From assembly GCA_003241385.1 (NCBI GenBank), contig QFPO01000020.1:77592-141591 (forward strand): a stretch of DNA of 64,000 nucleotides, in the 5' to 3' direction. This document shows positions 17,441 to 25,474 of the stretch, one piece after another (the first letter of the stretch is position 1; each line of letters begins with the position of its first letter). The notes beneath the pieces are model-generated. The model worked only from the letters and a program-made list of their open reading frames with translations. It had not been told where the DNA came from and did no database searches. The position numbers and the translations under genes are program-made. The stretch comes from Rhodanobacter denitrificans. Lineage in GTDB: Bacteria > Pseudomonadota > Gammaproteobacteria > Xanthomonadales > Rhodanobacteraceae.

Positions 17441-18240
17441 GCGCGCCCGCGACCATAGCCGTGACGTCCGATGCGGCCGCCGCTGCCGGCAGCGTGCTCA
17501 ACGTAGCGGCATACCGGTTCGTCGCGATCGACGATCCGGCCGCGCTCGCGGCGCAGCTGCGCGCATGTGCCGAAGCCGCGGACCTGCGCGGCACGATCCT
17601 GATCGCCGGCGAGGGCATCAATCTGTTCCTGGCCGGTGCGGGCGCCGCGCTGCGCGGGTTCGTCCAGACCCTGCATGCCGACGCGCGCTTCGCGGCGATG
17701 CCGGTCAAGTTCAGCCGCAGTGCCGCGGCGCCGTTCGCGCGGCTCAAGGTCAAGATCAAGCCGGAGATCATCAGTTTCCGCCGCGGCGGCATCGTGCCGG
17801 AGGCGGCGCGTGCGCCGGCGGTGGAGCCGGCGACGCTGGCGCGCTGGATCGGGCAGGGTGCCGACGACGCCGGCCGCCGGCTGGTGCTGCTCGACACGCG
17901 CAATCGCGAGGAGGTCGCGCACGGCAGTTTCGAGGGTGCGCTGACGCTGCCGATCGACCGCTTCACCGAGCTGCCCGACGCGGTCGATGCACTGGGCGAC
18001 ACGCTGGCCGACGCGACCGTCGTCAGCTTCTGCACCGGCGGCATCCGCTGCGAGAAGGCCGCATTGTGGATGCGCGCGCAGGGCCTCGACAACGTGCTGC
18101 AGCTCGACGGTGGCATCCTCGGTTATTTCGAGCACGTCGGCGGCTACGGATATGCCGGCCGCTGCTTCGTGTTCGACGAGCGCATCGCGCTCGATCCGGA
18201 TCTCGCGTCGCTTGCGGACGTGGCGTCCGATCGGGACTGA
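17437..18240 (+). CDS. trhO: Rhodanese-domain tRNA U34 hydroxylase TrhO (YceA family)
   Basis: TrhO makes 5-hydroxyuridine at the wobble position of tRNAs using molecular oxygen. The 267-residue protein has the N-terminal UPF0176 fold (GTILIAGEGINLFLAG, FARLKVKIKPEIISF) followed by a rhodanese domain. The active-site loop is FCTGGIRCEKAALWM, with the candidate catalytic C199, and is followed by QLDGGILGYFEHVGG. It is slightly shorter than E. coli YceA, which carries an extra C-terminal cysteine region. The ATG at 17437 overlaps the hslO stop by four bases (ATGA), supporting both this start and co-expression. Confidence 0.92.
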   Translation: MSAPATIAVTSDAAAAAGSVLNVAAYRFVAIDDPAALAAQLRACAEAADLRGTILIAGEGINLFLAGAGAALRGFVQTLHADARFAAMPVKFSRSAAAPFARLKVKIKPEIISFRRGGIVPEAARAPAVEPATLARWIGQGADDAGRRLVLLDTRNREEVAHGSFEGALTLPIDRFTELPDAVDALGDTLADATVVSFCTGGIRCEKAALWMRAQGLDNVLQLDGGILGYFEHVGGYGYAGRCFVFDERIALDPDLASLADVASDRD

Positions 18241-18592
18241 TCGGTTCGATCGTGGGCGCTGCCGCGTCAGTCGTAGCTTCGCGTTCGGCACGCAGCTGCG
18301 CTTGGTCCGGCATCCGGCCGCTCGTGAACCGTCATCCGATCCGCACTCACCGATGCAGTCGACGCCTACGGACGTACGCCGCGATTCTTCGTGTTCGACG
18401 TGCGCATTGCGTCGGATCTGGGCGAGGGAGGTCTGAGTGTGGCGCGCTCCACCCTTTCAGATCGTCTGGGTACGCGGTCGGCGAGGTTTCCCTCGGCGTC
18501 GGTCGGCATCCCTAACGCTTGTCCGCTCGTCTTTCGGCGATGAGGCAAATTCGATCTTCAGCTATCGGCTGGGCTTCGCTTCGTTGCTGGGC

Positions 18593-19215
18593 GGCATCCG
18601 TGCCTTTTTCCGCTCGCCTCCAGGCGAGCGGGTCACTTTTCTTTGTGTGGCCAAAGAAAAGTAACCAAAAGAAAGGCCACCCCGGTACCGCGGTCTCCGG
18701 GCATCCTGCCCTGCGACTGCGCGAAGGTGCTGCGGGGGTCTGCTGACAGCGCATCCTGCGCTGACAGCAGACTGGGCCACGTCCTGTGGCCCACCCTTCG
18801 GGCCTTTCCTACGCCCCTTCGCCGCGGCACAGGGGCCCCTTGGAGAGCGCGCACGCCTCAGCGTTCGCGCGTGCAGACAGACGCGCTGGTGCTGTCGCCT
18901 ACGGTCGAGCAGGGCCAGATTCGCTTTGGCTCTTGCTTCGTCTTCTGCGCGCAGGATGCGCGCTGATGGGTCCCGTCAGACGTGGTGGGCCGAGGTCGGA
19001 TCAGCCCGAAGGGGCGCGGGCACGGATGCCCGCGCGTTCGTCGTCAGCACAGGAGGTGCTGTCGACGAACCCCGGCCTCGGCCCACGGACCCGCAGGGCA
19101 GGATGCCCGGAGGGCACGTCTGTGGGGTGCCCTTCTCTTTGGTTACTTTCTCTTGGGCACGCAAGAGAAAGTGACCCGCTCGCCCGGAGGCGAGCGGAAA
19201 AGCGGCAGGGATGCC
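18593..19215. repeat. 623-bp element bounded by ~123-bp inverted repeats
   Basis: The left arm (18593-18715) and the reverse complement of the right arm (19215-19092) match along their length: GGCATCCxTGCC, then the CCGCTCGCCTCC stem, then GGGTCACTTT, GTAACCAAA, ACCCC and TCCGGGCATCCTGCCCTGCG. Each arm itself contains a 36-bp interrupted palindrome (18631-18666 and 19141-19176) and a GC stem-loop (18610-18631 and 19176-19197). The 376-bp centre has no credible gene. It has the form of a non-autonomous mobile or repeat unit. Confidence 0.85.
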
Positions 19216-19285
19216 GCCGGCCTACGGAGCAAACAACATTCAAACATCGGCCCGGCGTCGCCGTTCGCGCCACTCCTGCGGCGCA

Positions 19286-19350
19286 GTGGGCACGCAAGAG
19301 AAAGTGACCCGCTCGCGGGAGCGAGCGGAAAACAGGCAGGGACGCCGACC
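19286..19350. repeat. Solo copy of the repeat arm
   Basis: GTGGGCACGCAAGAGAAAG, the CCGCTCGCGGGAGCGAGCGG stem-loop and an AAAACAGGCAGGGA tail repeat the outer part of the right arm of the 18593-19215 element, in the same direction. It matches the copy at 19426-19490 at almost every base. Confidence 0.85.
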
Positions 19351-19425
19351 GCCTACGAAGAAGCAGGCCCGCATCCTGCGCTCCACCTTCCGAGGCGGCT
19401 CCGCCGTTCACGCCGCTCTGCGGTA

Positions 19426-19490
19426 GTGGGCACGCAAGAGAAAGTAACCCGCTCGCGGGAGCGAGCGGAAAACAGGCAGGGATGCCGCCC
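19426..19490. repeat. Second solo copy of the repeat arm
   Basis: A near-identical ~65-bp copy of the unit at 19286-19350, in direct orientation 140 bp downstream. It carries AAGAGAAAGTAACCCGCTCG and the same GC-rich stem-loop. It lies about 120 bases beyond the stop codon of the convergent oxidoreductase gene, so it could also act as a transcript end. Confidence 0.85.
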
Positions 19491-19609
19491 ACCGCCGCGC
19501 TCACAGCCTAGACCGCAAGCCCTGCGTCCAAGCGAGCGAACGATATCCCCGACATCCGCTGGGACATCGGATGACGCCGCGCACCGGTTGACGGTGCGCG
19601 GCAGAGACC

Positions 19610-22600
19610 TCAAGCCGCCGAGCGCGAGCGCGCCGGCGAGCGCCAGGCGGACAGCAGATCGTCCTGCCGCTTCAGCGCATCGGCGAGGTGGCGCTCCTTG
19701 ACGTGGCCGTAGCCGCGGATCAGCTCCGGCACGCTCGCGATGTCGACCGCGAGGGCGTGGTTGTCGCGGTCCAGGCCCGACAGCAGCTCGTCGACCTGGC
19801 GGTAGTAGTCCTCGATCAGGCGGCGCTCCATCTTGCGCTCGGCGGTGCGGCCGAACGGATCGAGCACGCTGCCGCGCAGGCCTTTGAACCTGGCCAGCAC
19901 GCGGAACGCCTTGAACACCCAGGGGCCGTACTCGGCCTTGCGCAGATGGCCCTCGGCGTCCTTCTTCGCGAGCAGCGGCGGCGCCAGGTGGAAGTGCAGC
20001 TTGTAGTCGCCTTCGAAGGTGTCGCGGATGCGCCGCTCGAAATCGCCGCTGGTGTAGAGGCGGGCGACCTCGTACTCGTCCTTGTAGGCCATCAGCTTGA
20101 ACGCGTAGCGCGCGACGGCCTCGGTCAGCGCGGTCTGGCCCGGCGTGCGTGCCTGCTCGGTCGTGCGCACGGTGTCGACCAGGTCCGCGTAGCGGCGCGC
20201 GTAGGCGGCGTTCTGGTAGTCGGTCAGGAAGGCGATGCGGCGCGCGATCCGCTCGTCGAGGCCGCCGCTCAGGCTGGCGTCGTCGAGCGCGTCGGCACCG
20301 GTCACGGCCGGGGCAGAGGCCGGCCGCGTCGGCAGCGCGAGCGGAATCGCGCCGGACGGCAGATGCGACTTGACGCCGGCGGCGGCGCGTACGCGCGCCG
20401 GATCGTGCGCGCCCATGCGGCCCCAGTTGAACGCGGCCTTGTTCATCTCGATCGCCGCGCCGTTGAGCTCGATCGCGCGCATCAGCGCGTCGTGGCCGAC
20501 CGGAACCCATCCCTTCTGCCAGGCATAGCCGAGCATGAACAGATTGGCGGCGATCGTGTCGCCGAGCAGGGCAGTCGCCAGGTCGGTCGCGTCGACGAGT
20601 TCGGGCGAGGCGCCGTCGAGCGCGAGCTTGACCGCGTCGATGATCTTCTGCGCCGGGAACTGCAGGTCGGGCTTGGTCGTGAACGTGCCCGGCATCGCCT
20701 CGTAGGTGTTCAGCACGACGTTGGAGCGGCCCGCGCGGATCTTCGACAGCGCCCAGTAGTCGTTGACGACGACCATGTCGCAGCCGAGCACGAGGTCGGC
20801 CTCGCCGGCGGCGATGCGCACGGCGTGGATGTCGCCGGGCGCGCGCGCGATGCGCAGATGGCAGGTGACCGCGCCGCCCTTCTGGGCCAGGCCGGTCTGG
20901 TCGAGCACCGTGCTGCCCTTGCCCTCCAGATGCGCGGCCATGCCGATCAGCGCGCCGATCGTGACCACGCCGGTGCCGCCGATGCCGGTGACCAGCACGT
21001 TCCACGGGCGGGCCAGGTCGGTCGCGAAGGCCGGCATCGGCAGCGCGTCGAAGTCGACCGCGCCGGCGCTGCCGGTGCGCTTCTTGAGGCCGCCGCCGTG
21101 CACGGTCACGAAGCTCGGGCAGAAGCCCTTCACGCACGAGTAGTCCTTGTTGCAGCCGGACTGGTCGATCTCGCGCTTGCGGCCGTATTCGGTGTCCTTC
21201 GGCAGCACCGACACGCAGAACGACTTCACGCCGCAGTCGCCGCAGCCCTCGCAGACCAGCGAGTTGATGAAGACGCGCTTCTTCGGATCCTCGAGCTTGC
21301 CGCGCTTGCGGCGGCGGCGCTTCTCGGTCGCGCAGGTCTGGTCGTAGATCAGGATCGACACGCCCTTGATCTCGCGCAGGCGCTTCTGCACCGCGTCGAG
21401 CTCGTCGCGGTGCACGAACTCCACGCCGCTCGGGAAGATCTCCGGGCGCGACCATTTGGCGATGTCGTCGGAGACGACCACGATCGTCTGCACGCCCTCG
21501 GCGCGCATCTGATGGGCGATGTCGGGCACCGTCAGCGTGCCGTCGACCGGCTGGCCGCCGGTCATCGCGACCGCGTCGTTGTAGAGGATCTTGTAGGTGA
21601 TGTTGACCTTGGCGGCGATCGCCTGGCGGATCGCCAGCGAGCCGGAATGGAAATACGTGCCGTCGCCGAGGTTCTGGAACACGTGCTGGGTCTCGGTGAA
21701 CGGCGCCTGCCCGCACCAGGTCACGCCTTCGCCGCCCATGTGCGAGAACGTGTCGGTGCGGCGGTCCATCCAGGTGACCATGTAGTGGCAGCCGATGCCG
21801 CCCTGCGCGCGCGAGCCTTCCGGCACCGCCGTGGAGGTGTTGTGCGGGCAGCCCGAGCAGTAGTGCGCGGCGCGCGGGAAGTTCGCGCGCGGCAGCGTCA
21901 GCTCCTGCTCCTTGGCCTCGATCCAGGCCACGCGCGAGCGGATCGCTTCGCTCGTGAAGAAGCGCGCGAGGCGGCGCGCGATCACCAGCGCGATCATCGC
22001 CGGCGTCAGCTCGCCGGTACTCGGCAGCACCCAGCGGCCTTCCTCGTCGTACTTGCCGACGACGCTGGGGCGCGTGGGCCAGTTGTACATGTACTCCTTC
22101 ATCTGCGACTCGATGAACGAGCGCTTCTCCTCGACGACGATGACGTCCTCGAGGCCGGCGGCGAAGTCGCGGATGCCGATCGGCTCGAGCGGCCAGGTCA
22201 TGCCGATCTTGTAGACGCGGATGCCGATCTCGCGCGCGTCGCGCTCGCTGATGCCGAGGTATTCCAGCGCCTGCAGCACGTCGAGATAGCTCTTGCCGGT
22301 GGTGACGATGCCCAGCCGCGCGCGCGGCGAATCGAGCACGACGCGGTCGATCCGGTTAGCGCGCGCGAACGCGCAGGCCGCGTCGACCGCGTACTGGTGC
22401 AGGCGCATCTCCTGGTTCAGCGGCGGATCGGGCCAGCGGATGTTGAGGCCGCCCTCGGGCAGCACGAAATCGGCCGGCAGCACGATGTCGAGCTGATGCG
22501 GATTGACGTTGACGCTGGCGCTGGACTCGACGGTCTCGGCGATCGTCTTGAAGCCGACCCAGCGGCCGGTGAAGCGCGACATCGCCCAGCCGAGCATGCC

Positions 22601-23164
22601 CATGTCGAGGATGTCCTGGACGCCGGCAGGGTTCAGGATCGGCATCATCGCCGAGACGAACTCCAGTTCCGAGCCGTGCGGCAGCGTCGAGGAGCGGCAG
22701 GCGTGGTCGTCGGCGGCCAGCGCGAGCACGCCGCCGTGGCGCGAGGTGCCGGCCGCGTTGCCGTGCTTGAAGACGTCGCCGCAGCGGTCGACGCCGGGGC
22801 CCTTGCCGTACCACATCGCGAAGACGCCATCGACCTTGGCGCCCGGGAACAGGTTGGTCTGCTGCGTGCCCCAGACCATCGTCGCGCCGAGGTCCTCGTT
22901 GAGGCCCGGCGTGAACTCGATCGCCGAGGCCTTGAGGTGCTTGCGCGCCTTCCACAGCTCCAGATCGAAGCCGCCCAGCGGCGATCCGCGATAGCCGGAG
23001 ATGAAACCGGCGGTGTTGAGGCCGGCGGCGCGGTCGCGCATCTGCTGCATCAGCGGCAGGCGCACCAGCGCCTGGACGCCGGACAGATAGATGCGGCCCT
23101 CGCTGCGCGTGTACTTGTGCTCGAGCGTGTACTCGCGATCGACGATCGGCGCGGGAACGGACAT
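19610..23164 (-). CDS. Indolepyruvate:ferredoxin oxidoreductase family fusion protein
   Basis: A single 1184-residue chain combines what archaea encode as iorA and iorB. It should oxidatively decarboxylate aryl-pyruvates or other 2-oxoacids to acyl-CoA with thiamine diphosphate and FeS clusters, reducing ferredoxin. The N-terminal pyrimidine-binding domain (TAGFISGYRGSPLGGFD) is followed by CSGCPHN at about residue 435, a TPP domain (HMGGEGVTWCGQAPF, YFHSGSLAIRQA), a cysteine cluster VCEGCGDCG at about 638 with CNKDYSCVKGFCPSF, and the gamma domain with GIGGTGVVTIGALIGMAA near 727 and DQTGLAQKGGAV. The fusion is known in proteobacteria. It is monocistronic and convergent with trhO. Confidence 0.93.
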   Translation of the reverse strand: MSVPAPIVDREYTLEHKYTRSEGRIYLSGVQALVRLPLMQQMRDRAAGLNTAGFISGYRGSPLGGFDLELWKARKHLKASAIEFTPGLNEDLGATMVWGTQQTNLFPGAKVDGVFAMWYGKGPGVDRCGDVFKHGNAAGTSRHGGVLALAADDHACRSSTLPHGSELEFVSAMMPILNPAGVQDILDMGMLGWAMSRFTGRWVGFKTIAETVESSASVNVNPHQLDIVLPADFVLPEGGLNIRWPDPPLNQEMRLHQYAVDAACAFARANRIDRVVLDSPRARLGIVTTGKSYLDVLQALEYLGISERDAREIGIRVYKIGMTWPLEPIGIRDFAAGLEDVIVVEEKRSFIESQMKEYMYNWPTRPSVVGKYDEEGRWVLPSTGELTPAMIALVIARRLARFFTSEAIRSRVAWIEAKEQELTLPRANFPRAAHYCSGCPHNTSTAVPEGSRAQGGIGCHYMVTWMDRRTDTFSHMGGEGVTWCGQAPFTETQHVFQNLGDGTYFHSGSLAIRQAIAAKVNITYKILYNDAVAMTGGQPVDGTLTVPDIAHQMRAEGVQTIVVVSDDIAKWSRPEIFPSGVEFVHRDELDAVQKRLREIKGVSILIYDQTCATEKRRRRKRGKLEDPKKRVFINSLVCEGCGDCGVKSFCVSVLPKDTEYGRKREIDQSGCNKDYSCVKGFCPSFVTVHGGGLKKRTGSAGAVDFDALPMPAFATDLARPWNVLVTGIGGTGVVTIGALIGMAAHLEGKGSTVLDQTGLAQKGGAVTCHLRIARAPGDIHAVRIAAGEADLVLGCDMVVVNDYWALSKIRAGRSNVVLNTYEAMPGTFTTKPDLQFPAQKIIDAVKLALDGASPELVDATDLATALLGDTIAANLFMLGYAWQKGWVPVGHDALMRAIELNGAAIEMNKAAFNWGRMGAHDPARVRAAAGVKSHLPSGAIPLALPTRPASAPAVTGADALDDASLSGGLDERIARRIAFLTDYQNAAYARRYADLVDTVRTTEQARTPGQTALTEAVARYAFKLMAYKDEYEVARLYTSGDFERRIRDTFEGDYKLHFHLAPPLLAKKDAEGHLRKAEYGPWVFKAFRVLARFKGLRGSVLDPFGRTAERKMERRLIEDYYRQVDELLSGLDRDNHALAVDIASVPELIRGYGHVKERHLADALKRQDDLLSAWRSPARSRSAA

Positions 23165-23461
23165 GGGAGACCTGGCAGGCGGCTAGGGATGGACGCGGAA
23201 ATTGTAGCAGCGGCCCTTTCCGGCCAAGCCGCGGCGGCGGGAATCAATCGGCCGAGTGCGCGCGCACAATCGCGGTCTGCCGGGGCGTCCGAGTGCGCCG
23301 TGCCGGACCTGGAGGGATGCCGTTTCGAACCGGACCGTGGCGACGCCGGATCGGCATGCCCCTGTTTGCTGCGTCTGTCGGGGCGCGGGCCACGCGACCG
23401 GTGCCGGCAGGCGTGCGGCGCGTCGCTCGCTTCACCGGATCGGCCCGCTCCGGCGATGCGA

Positions 23462-24058
23462 TCAGATCACCTCGACGCCGGCCGCGCGCAGCAGCCGGCA
23501 GACCGCGATCAGCGGCAGGCCGATCAGCGCGGTCGGGTCGTCGCTGCCGATGCGCTCGAACAGCGCGATGCCGAGGCCCTCGCATTTGAAGCTGCCGGCG
23601 CAGTCGAACGGCTGCTCGCGCTCGACGTAGGCGGCGATCGCTTCGGCCGACAGCGGACGGAAGACGACCTCGGTGCGGTCGGCGGCCATATGCTCGACCG
23701 CGTCGCGGCCGCGCCGGTCGATCAGACAGACCGCGGTGTGGAACAGCACGGACGCGCCGCTGCAGGCGGCCAGCTGCGCACGCGCGGTCGCCGCGTCGCC
23801 GGGCTTGCCGAGCACGAGGCCGCCGCGATCGGCGACCTGGTCCGAGCCGACCACGATCGCACCGGGCGTGCGTGCGGCGACCGCGCGGGCCTTCTCGGCG
23901 GCCAGCCGGCGCGCCAGATCGGCCGGTGCCTCGCCGGGCTGCCGCGTCTCCTCAACGTCCGGCGCGACGCAGCGCAGGCGCGGTGCGATGCGGCCGAGCA
24001 GCTCGCGCCGGTAGCGCGAGGTCGAGGCCAGCACGAGGTCGACGTCGCCGAGCTTCAC
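23462..24058 (-). CDS. yceF: Maf-family nucleotide pyrophosphatase, YceF type
   Basis: Maf proteins are house-cleaning nucleoside triphosphate pyrophosphatases; the YceF subgroup hydrolyses 7-methyl-GTP. The 198-residue product starts with a GTG at 24058 (VKLGDVDLVLASTSRYRREL). The STSxxR signature is followed by GSDQVADRGG with the metal-site Asp, LGKPGD, and FKCEGLG near the end. STSRYRR rather than SGSPRRQ favours the YceF over the YhdE branch. The GTG overlaps the stop of the upstream small membrane protein (GTGA). yceF next to yceD-rpmF, but divergently oriented here, fits the gammaproteobacterial neighbourhood. Confidence 0.92.
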   Translation of the reverse strand: MKLGDVDLVLASTSRYRRELLGRIAPRLRCVAPDVEETRQPGEAPADLARRLAAEKARAVAARTPGAIVVGSDQVADRGGLVLGKPGDAATARAQLAACSGASVLFHTAVCLIDRRGRDAVEHMAADRTEVVFRPLSAEAIAAYVEREQPFDCAGSFKCEGLGIALFERIGSDDPTALIGLPLIAVCRLLRAAGVEVI

Positions 24059-24483
24059 GAGACGGCCCCGCCGGCGGCGCCGAGCGCCTGGCGCAGGTCG
24101 GCGCTGGCGCCGTCGAGCTGTTCGATGCGCCGCTGCAGGTCGACCAGCGACCGTGCCAGCGCCGCGTCGGCGGCTTCGAGCTCGGCGATCGTGGCGCGCG
24201 CGGCCTGTTCGCGCAGCCACAGCCGGTGTGCGAGCAGGTCGCGCAGCGCCGCCTCGATCGGCGCGCCGGGCAGGGCGGCTGACGCGTCCTCGCCGGCCGC
24301 GGCGACCAGGCCCGGCACGTCGGCCAGGCGCCGGCGGCAGGTCTGCAGGCCCTCCTCGAATGCGTCGGCACGGTCGAGGATGCTGCGCAGCACGCGCGCG
24401 CGGCGCGCCTGGCGCCGCCCGATCCAGACCGCCGCGATCAGCGAGACGCCGGCCACGCAGGCGACGATCGTCAGGAGATTCAT
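24055..24483 (-). CDS. Small membrane-anchored coiled-coil protein upstream of yceF
   Basis: A 142-residue protein of unknown function. Residues 2-22 form one transmembrane helix (LLTIVACVAGVSLIAAVWIG) followed by an arginine-rich stop-transfer segment. The rest is Ala/Leu-rich and helical with coiled-coil character (AELEAADAALARSLVDLQRR). The protein is therefore probably anchored in the inner membrane with a helical cytoplasmic domain. Its stop overlaps the GTG start of yceF by four bases, so the pair is co-translated. It is divergent from yceD, with about 100 bases between the two starts. Confidence 0.72.
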   Translation of the reverse strand: MNLLTIVACVAGVSLIAAVWIGRRQARRARVLRSILDRADAFEEGLQTCRRRLADVPGLVAAAGEDASAALPGAPIEAALRDLLAHRLWLREQAARATIAELEAADAALARSLVDLQRRIEQLDGASADLRQALGAAGGAVS

Positions 24484-24548
24484 GGGCTTGGCTCCGCGCC
24501 GAGAGAGCCGGGCAGTGTGCCCGAGGCGTCGCTTTCGGGCAATTTAGG

Positions 24549-24577
24549 TTGACTTTACAGGGGGGCACACCTAGTAT
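24549..24577 (+). promoter_or_regulatory. Promoter of the yceD-rpmF operon
   Basis: TTGACT (24549-24554), a 17-base spacer and TAGTAT (24572-24577) make a strong sigma-70 promoter. The expected transcription start (about 24584) is only a few bases before the yceD ATG at 24588. No ribosome-binding site precedes that ATG, so the message may be leaderless. Confidence 0.7.
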
Positions 24578-24587
24578 CGCGCGCCCT

Positions 24588-25091
24588 ATGTCAGCCGCCC
24601 TGCCCGAAACCGTGGATGCTTGGCGCATGGTGCAGGGGCAGCGTGCGTTTCAGGGGCGTTTGCCGCTGGCGGGCTTTGCGCGGCTGTCCGACAGCCTGGC
24701 CGATGCCGACGGTGACGTCGCCTACGACCTGGAGTTCGGGCGCGATGCCTACGGGATCGCGTTTCTGCGCCTGCACGTCGACGCCGGACTGCCGCTGATC
24801 TGTCAGCGCACGCTGGAGCGTTTCGTGCAGCCGGTGACGATCGATCAGCGGCTGGGCCTGATCAGCAAGGAGCAGGACGAGGCGGGATTGCCCGAAGGCT
24901 ACGAACCGCTGCTGATCGCCGACGGCCAGCTGGTTCCGGCCGACGTGATCGAGGACGAATTGATATTGACGCTGCCGGTCGTTCCGGTGAGCCCGGGCGC
25001 ACCGCTCGAGTTCACCACCGGCGCCGAAGAGGCCGACGAGACCGCCCGCGAGAATCCGTTCGCGGTGCTCGCCCGGCTCAAGCACGATTAG
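24588..25091 (+). CDS. yceD: YceD (DUF177) family protein
   Basis: YceD-family proteins are cytoplasmic and linked to 23S rRNA accumulation; the gene is nearly always co-transcribed with rpmF. The 167-residue product shows GIAFLRLHVDAGLPLICQRTLERF, the family's LxCQRxLxxF block, and the late motif DVIEDELILTLPVVP. It ends ENPFAVLARLKHD, the typical YceD tail. The ATG at 24588 lies right behind a strong promoter and has no Shine-Dalgarno sequence. rpmF follows 32 bases downstream. Confidence 0.93.
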   Translation: MSAALPETVDAWRMVQGQRAFQGRLPLAGFARLSDSLADADGDVAYDLEFGRDAYGIAFLRLHVDAGLPLICQRTLERFVQPVTIDQRLGLISKEQDEAGLPEGYEPLLIADGQLVPADVIEDELILTLPVVPVSPGAPLEFTTGAEEADETARENPFAVLARLKHD

Positions 25092-25123
25092 CGGTACCTT
25101 GAGATTCCATCGGAGAAAGTGTC

Positions 25124-25318
25124 ATGGCAGTTGCCAAGAGTCGCAAAACCCCGTCGCGTCGCGGCATGCGCCGTGCCCACGATTCGCTCACCGCCAAGCA
25201 GTTGGCCACCGATCCGACGTCGGGCGAGGTGCACATCCGCCATCACGTCACCAAGGACGGCTACTACCGCGGCAAGAAGGTGATCGACACCCGTTCGTCG
25301 GTTCCGACCGAGGACTAA
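25124..25318 (+). CDS. rpmF: 50S ribosomal protein L32
   Basis: A small basic protein of the large ribosomal subunit. The 64-residue product reads MAVAKSRKTPSRRGMRRAHD at the start and carries GYYRGKKVI in the middle, matching bacterial L32. It is the cysteine-free form, which does not bind zinc. The ATG at 25124 is preceded by GGAGAAAG. It follows yceD as usual and is closed by a strong terminator at 25366-25405. Confidence 0.98.
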   Translation: MAVAKSRKTPSRRGMRRAHDSLTAKQLATDPTSGEVHIRHHVTKDGYYRGKKVIDTRSSVPTED

Positions 25319-25365
25319 TCGGTTCCTTTCGGCGGACGCGCGCAGGCGCGTCCGGCCGGCACACG

Positions 25366-25405
25366 GCGGGAACGGGCCGAGCGGCGCCGTTCCCGCGTCT
25401 TTTTT
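25366..25405 (+). terminator. Rho-independent terminator after rpmF
   Basis: CGGGAACGG (25367-25375) pairs with CCGTTCCCG (25387-25395) and is followed by CGTCTTTTTT. A second GC hairpin (GGACGCGCGC/GCGCGTCC, about 25334-25352) lies just before it. The terminator separates yceD-rpmF from the fab genes. Confidence 0.85.
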
Positions 25406-25474
25406 GCCGGTAGGCGCTGCGGCGATCGGACAGCCCTGCGTCGGCCCACGACACGCAGCCAGCTGCAGAAGGGG

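Larger units (their letters stand above)
18241..19609. other. Long intergenic region filled with repeats
   Basis: About 1.4 kb between trhO and the convergent indolepyruvate oxidoreductase gene has no gene I can support. It is dominated by inverted and direct repeat units containing the palindrome GGTTACTTTCTCTTG/CAAGAGAAAGTGACC and a CCGCTCGC/GCGAGCGG stem-loop. These are listed as separate features. The open frames that cross it are repeat-derived, Arg/Gly-rich and have no ribosome-binding sites. Confidence 0.7.

Noticed and set aside
18593..19490. Repeats considered as a CRISPR array
   Set aside because: The units are of unequal length and orientation, with no regular spacers and no cas genes nearby.
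19688..24547. A 1619-codon plus-strand open frame opposite the oxidoreductase and maf genes
   Set aside because: It runs antisense to two well-identified genes. Its translation is Arg/Ala/His/Asp-rich without domains. Long antisense frames are expected at this GC content.
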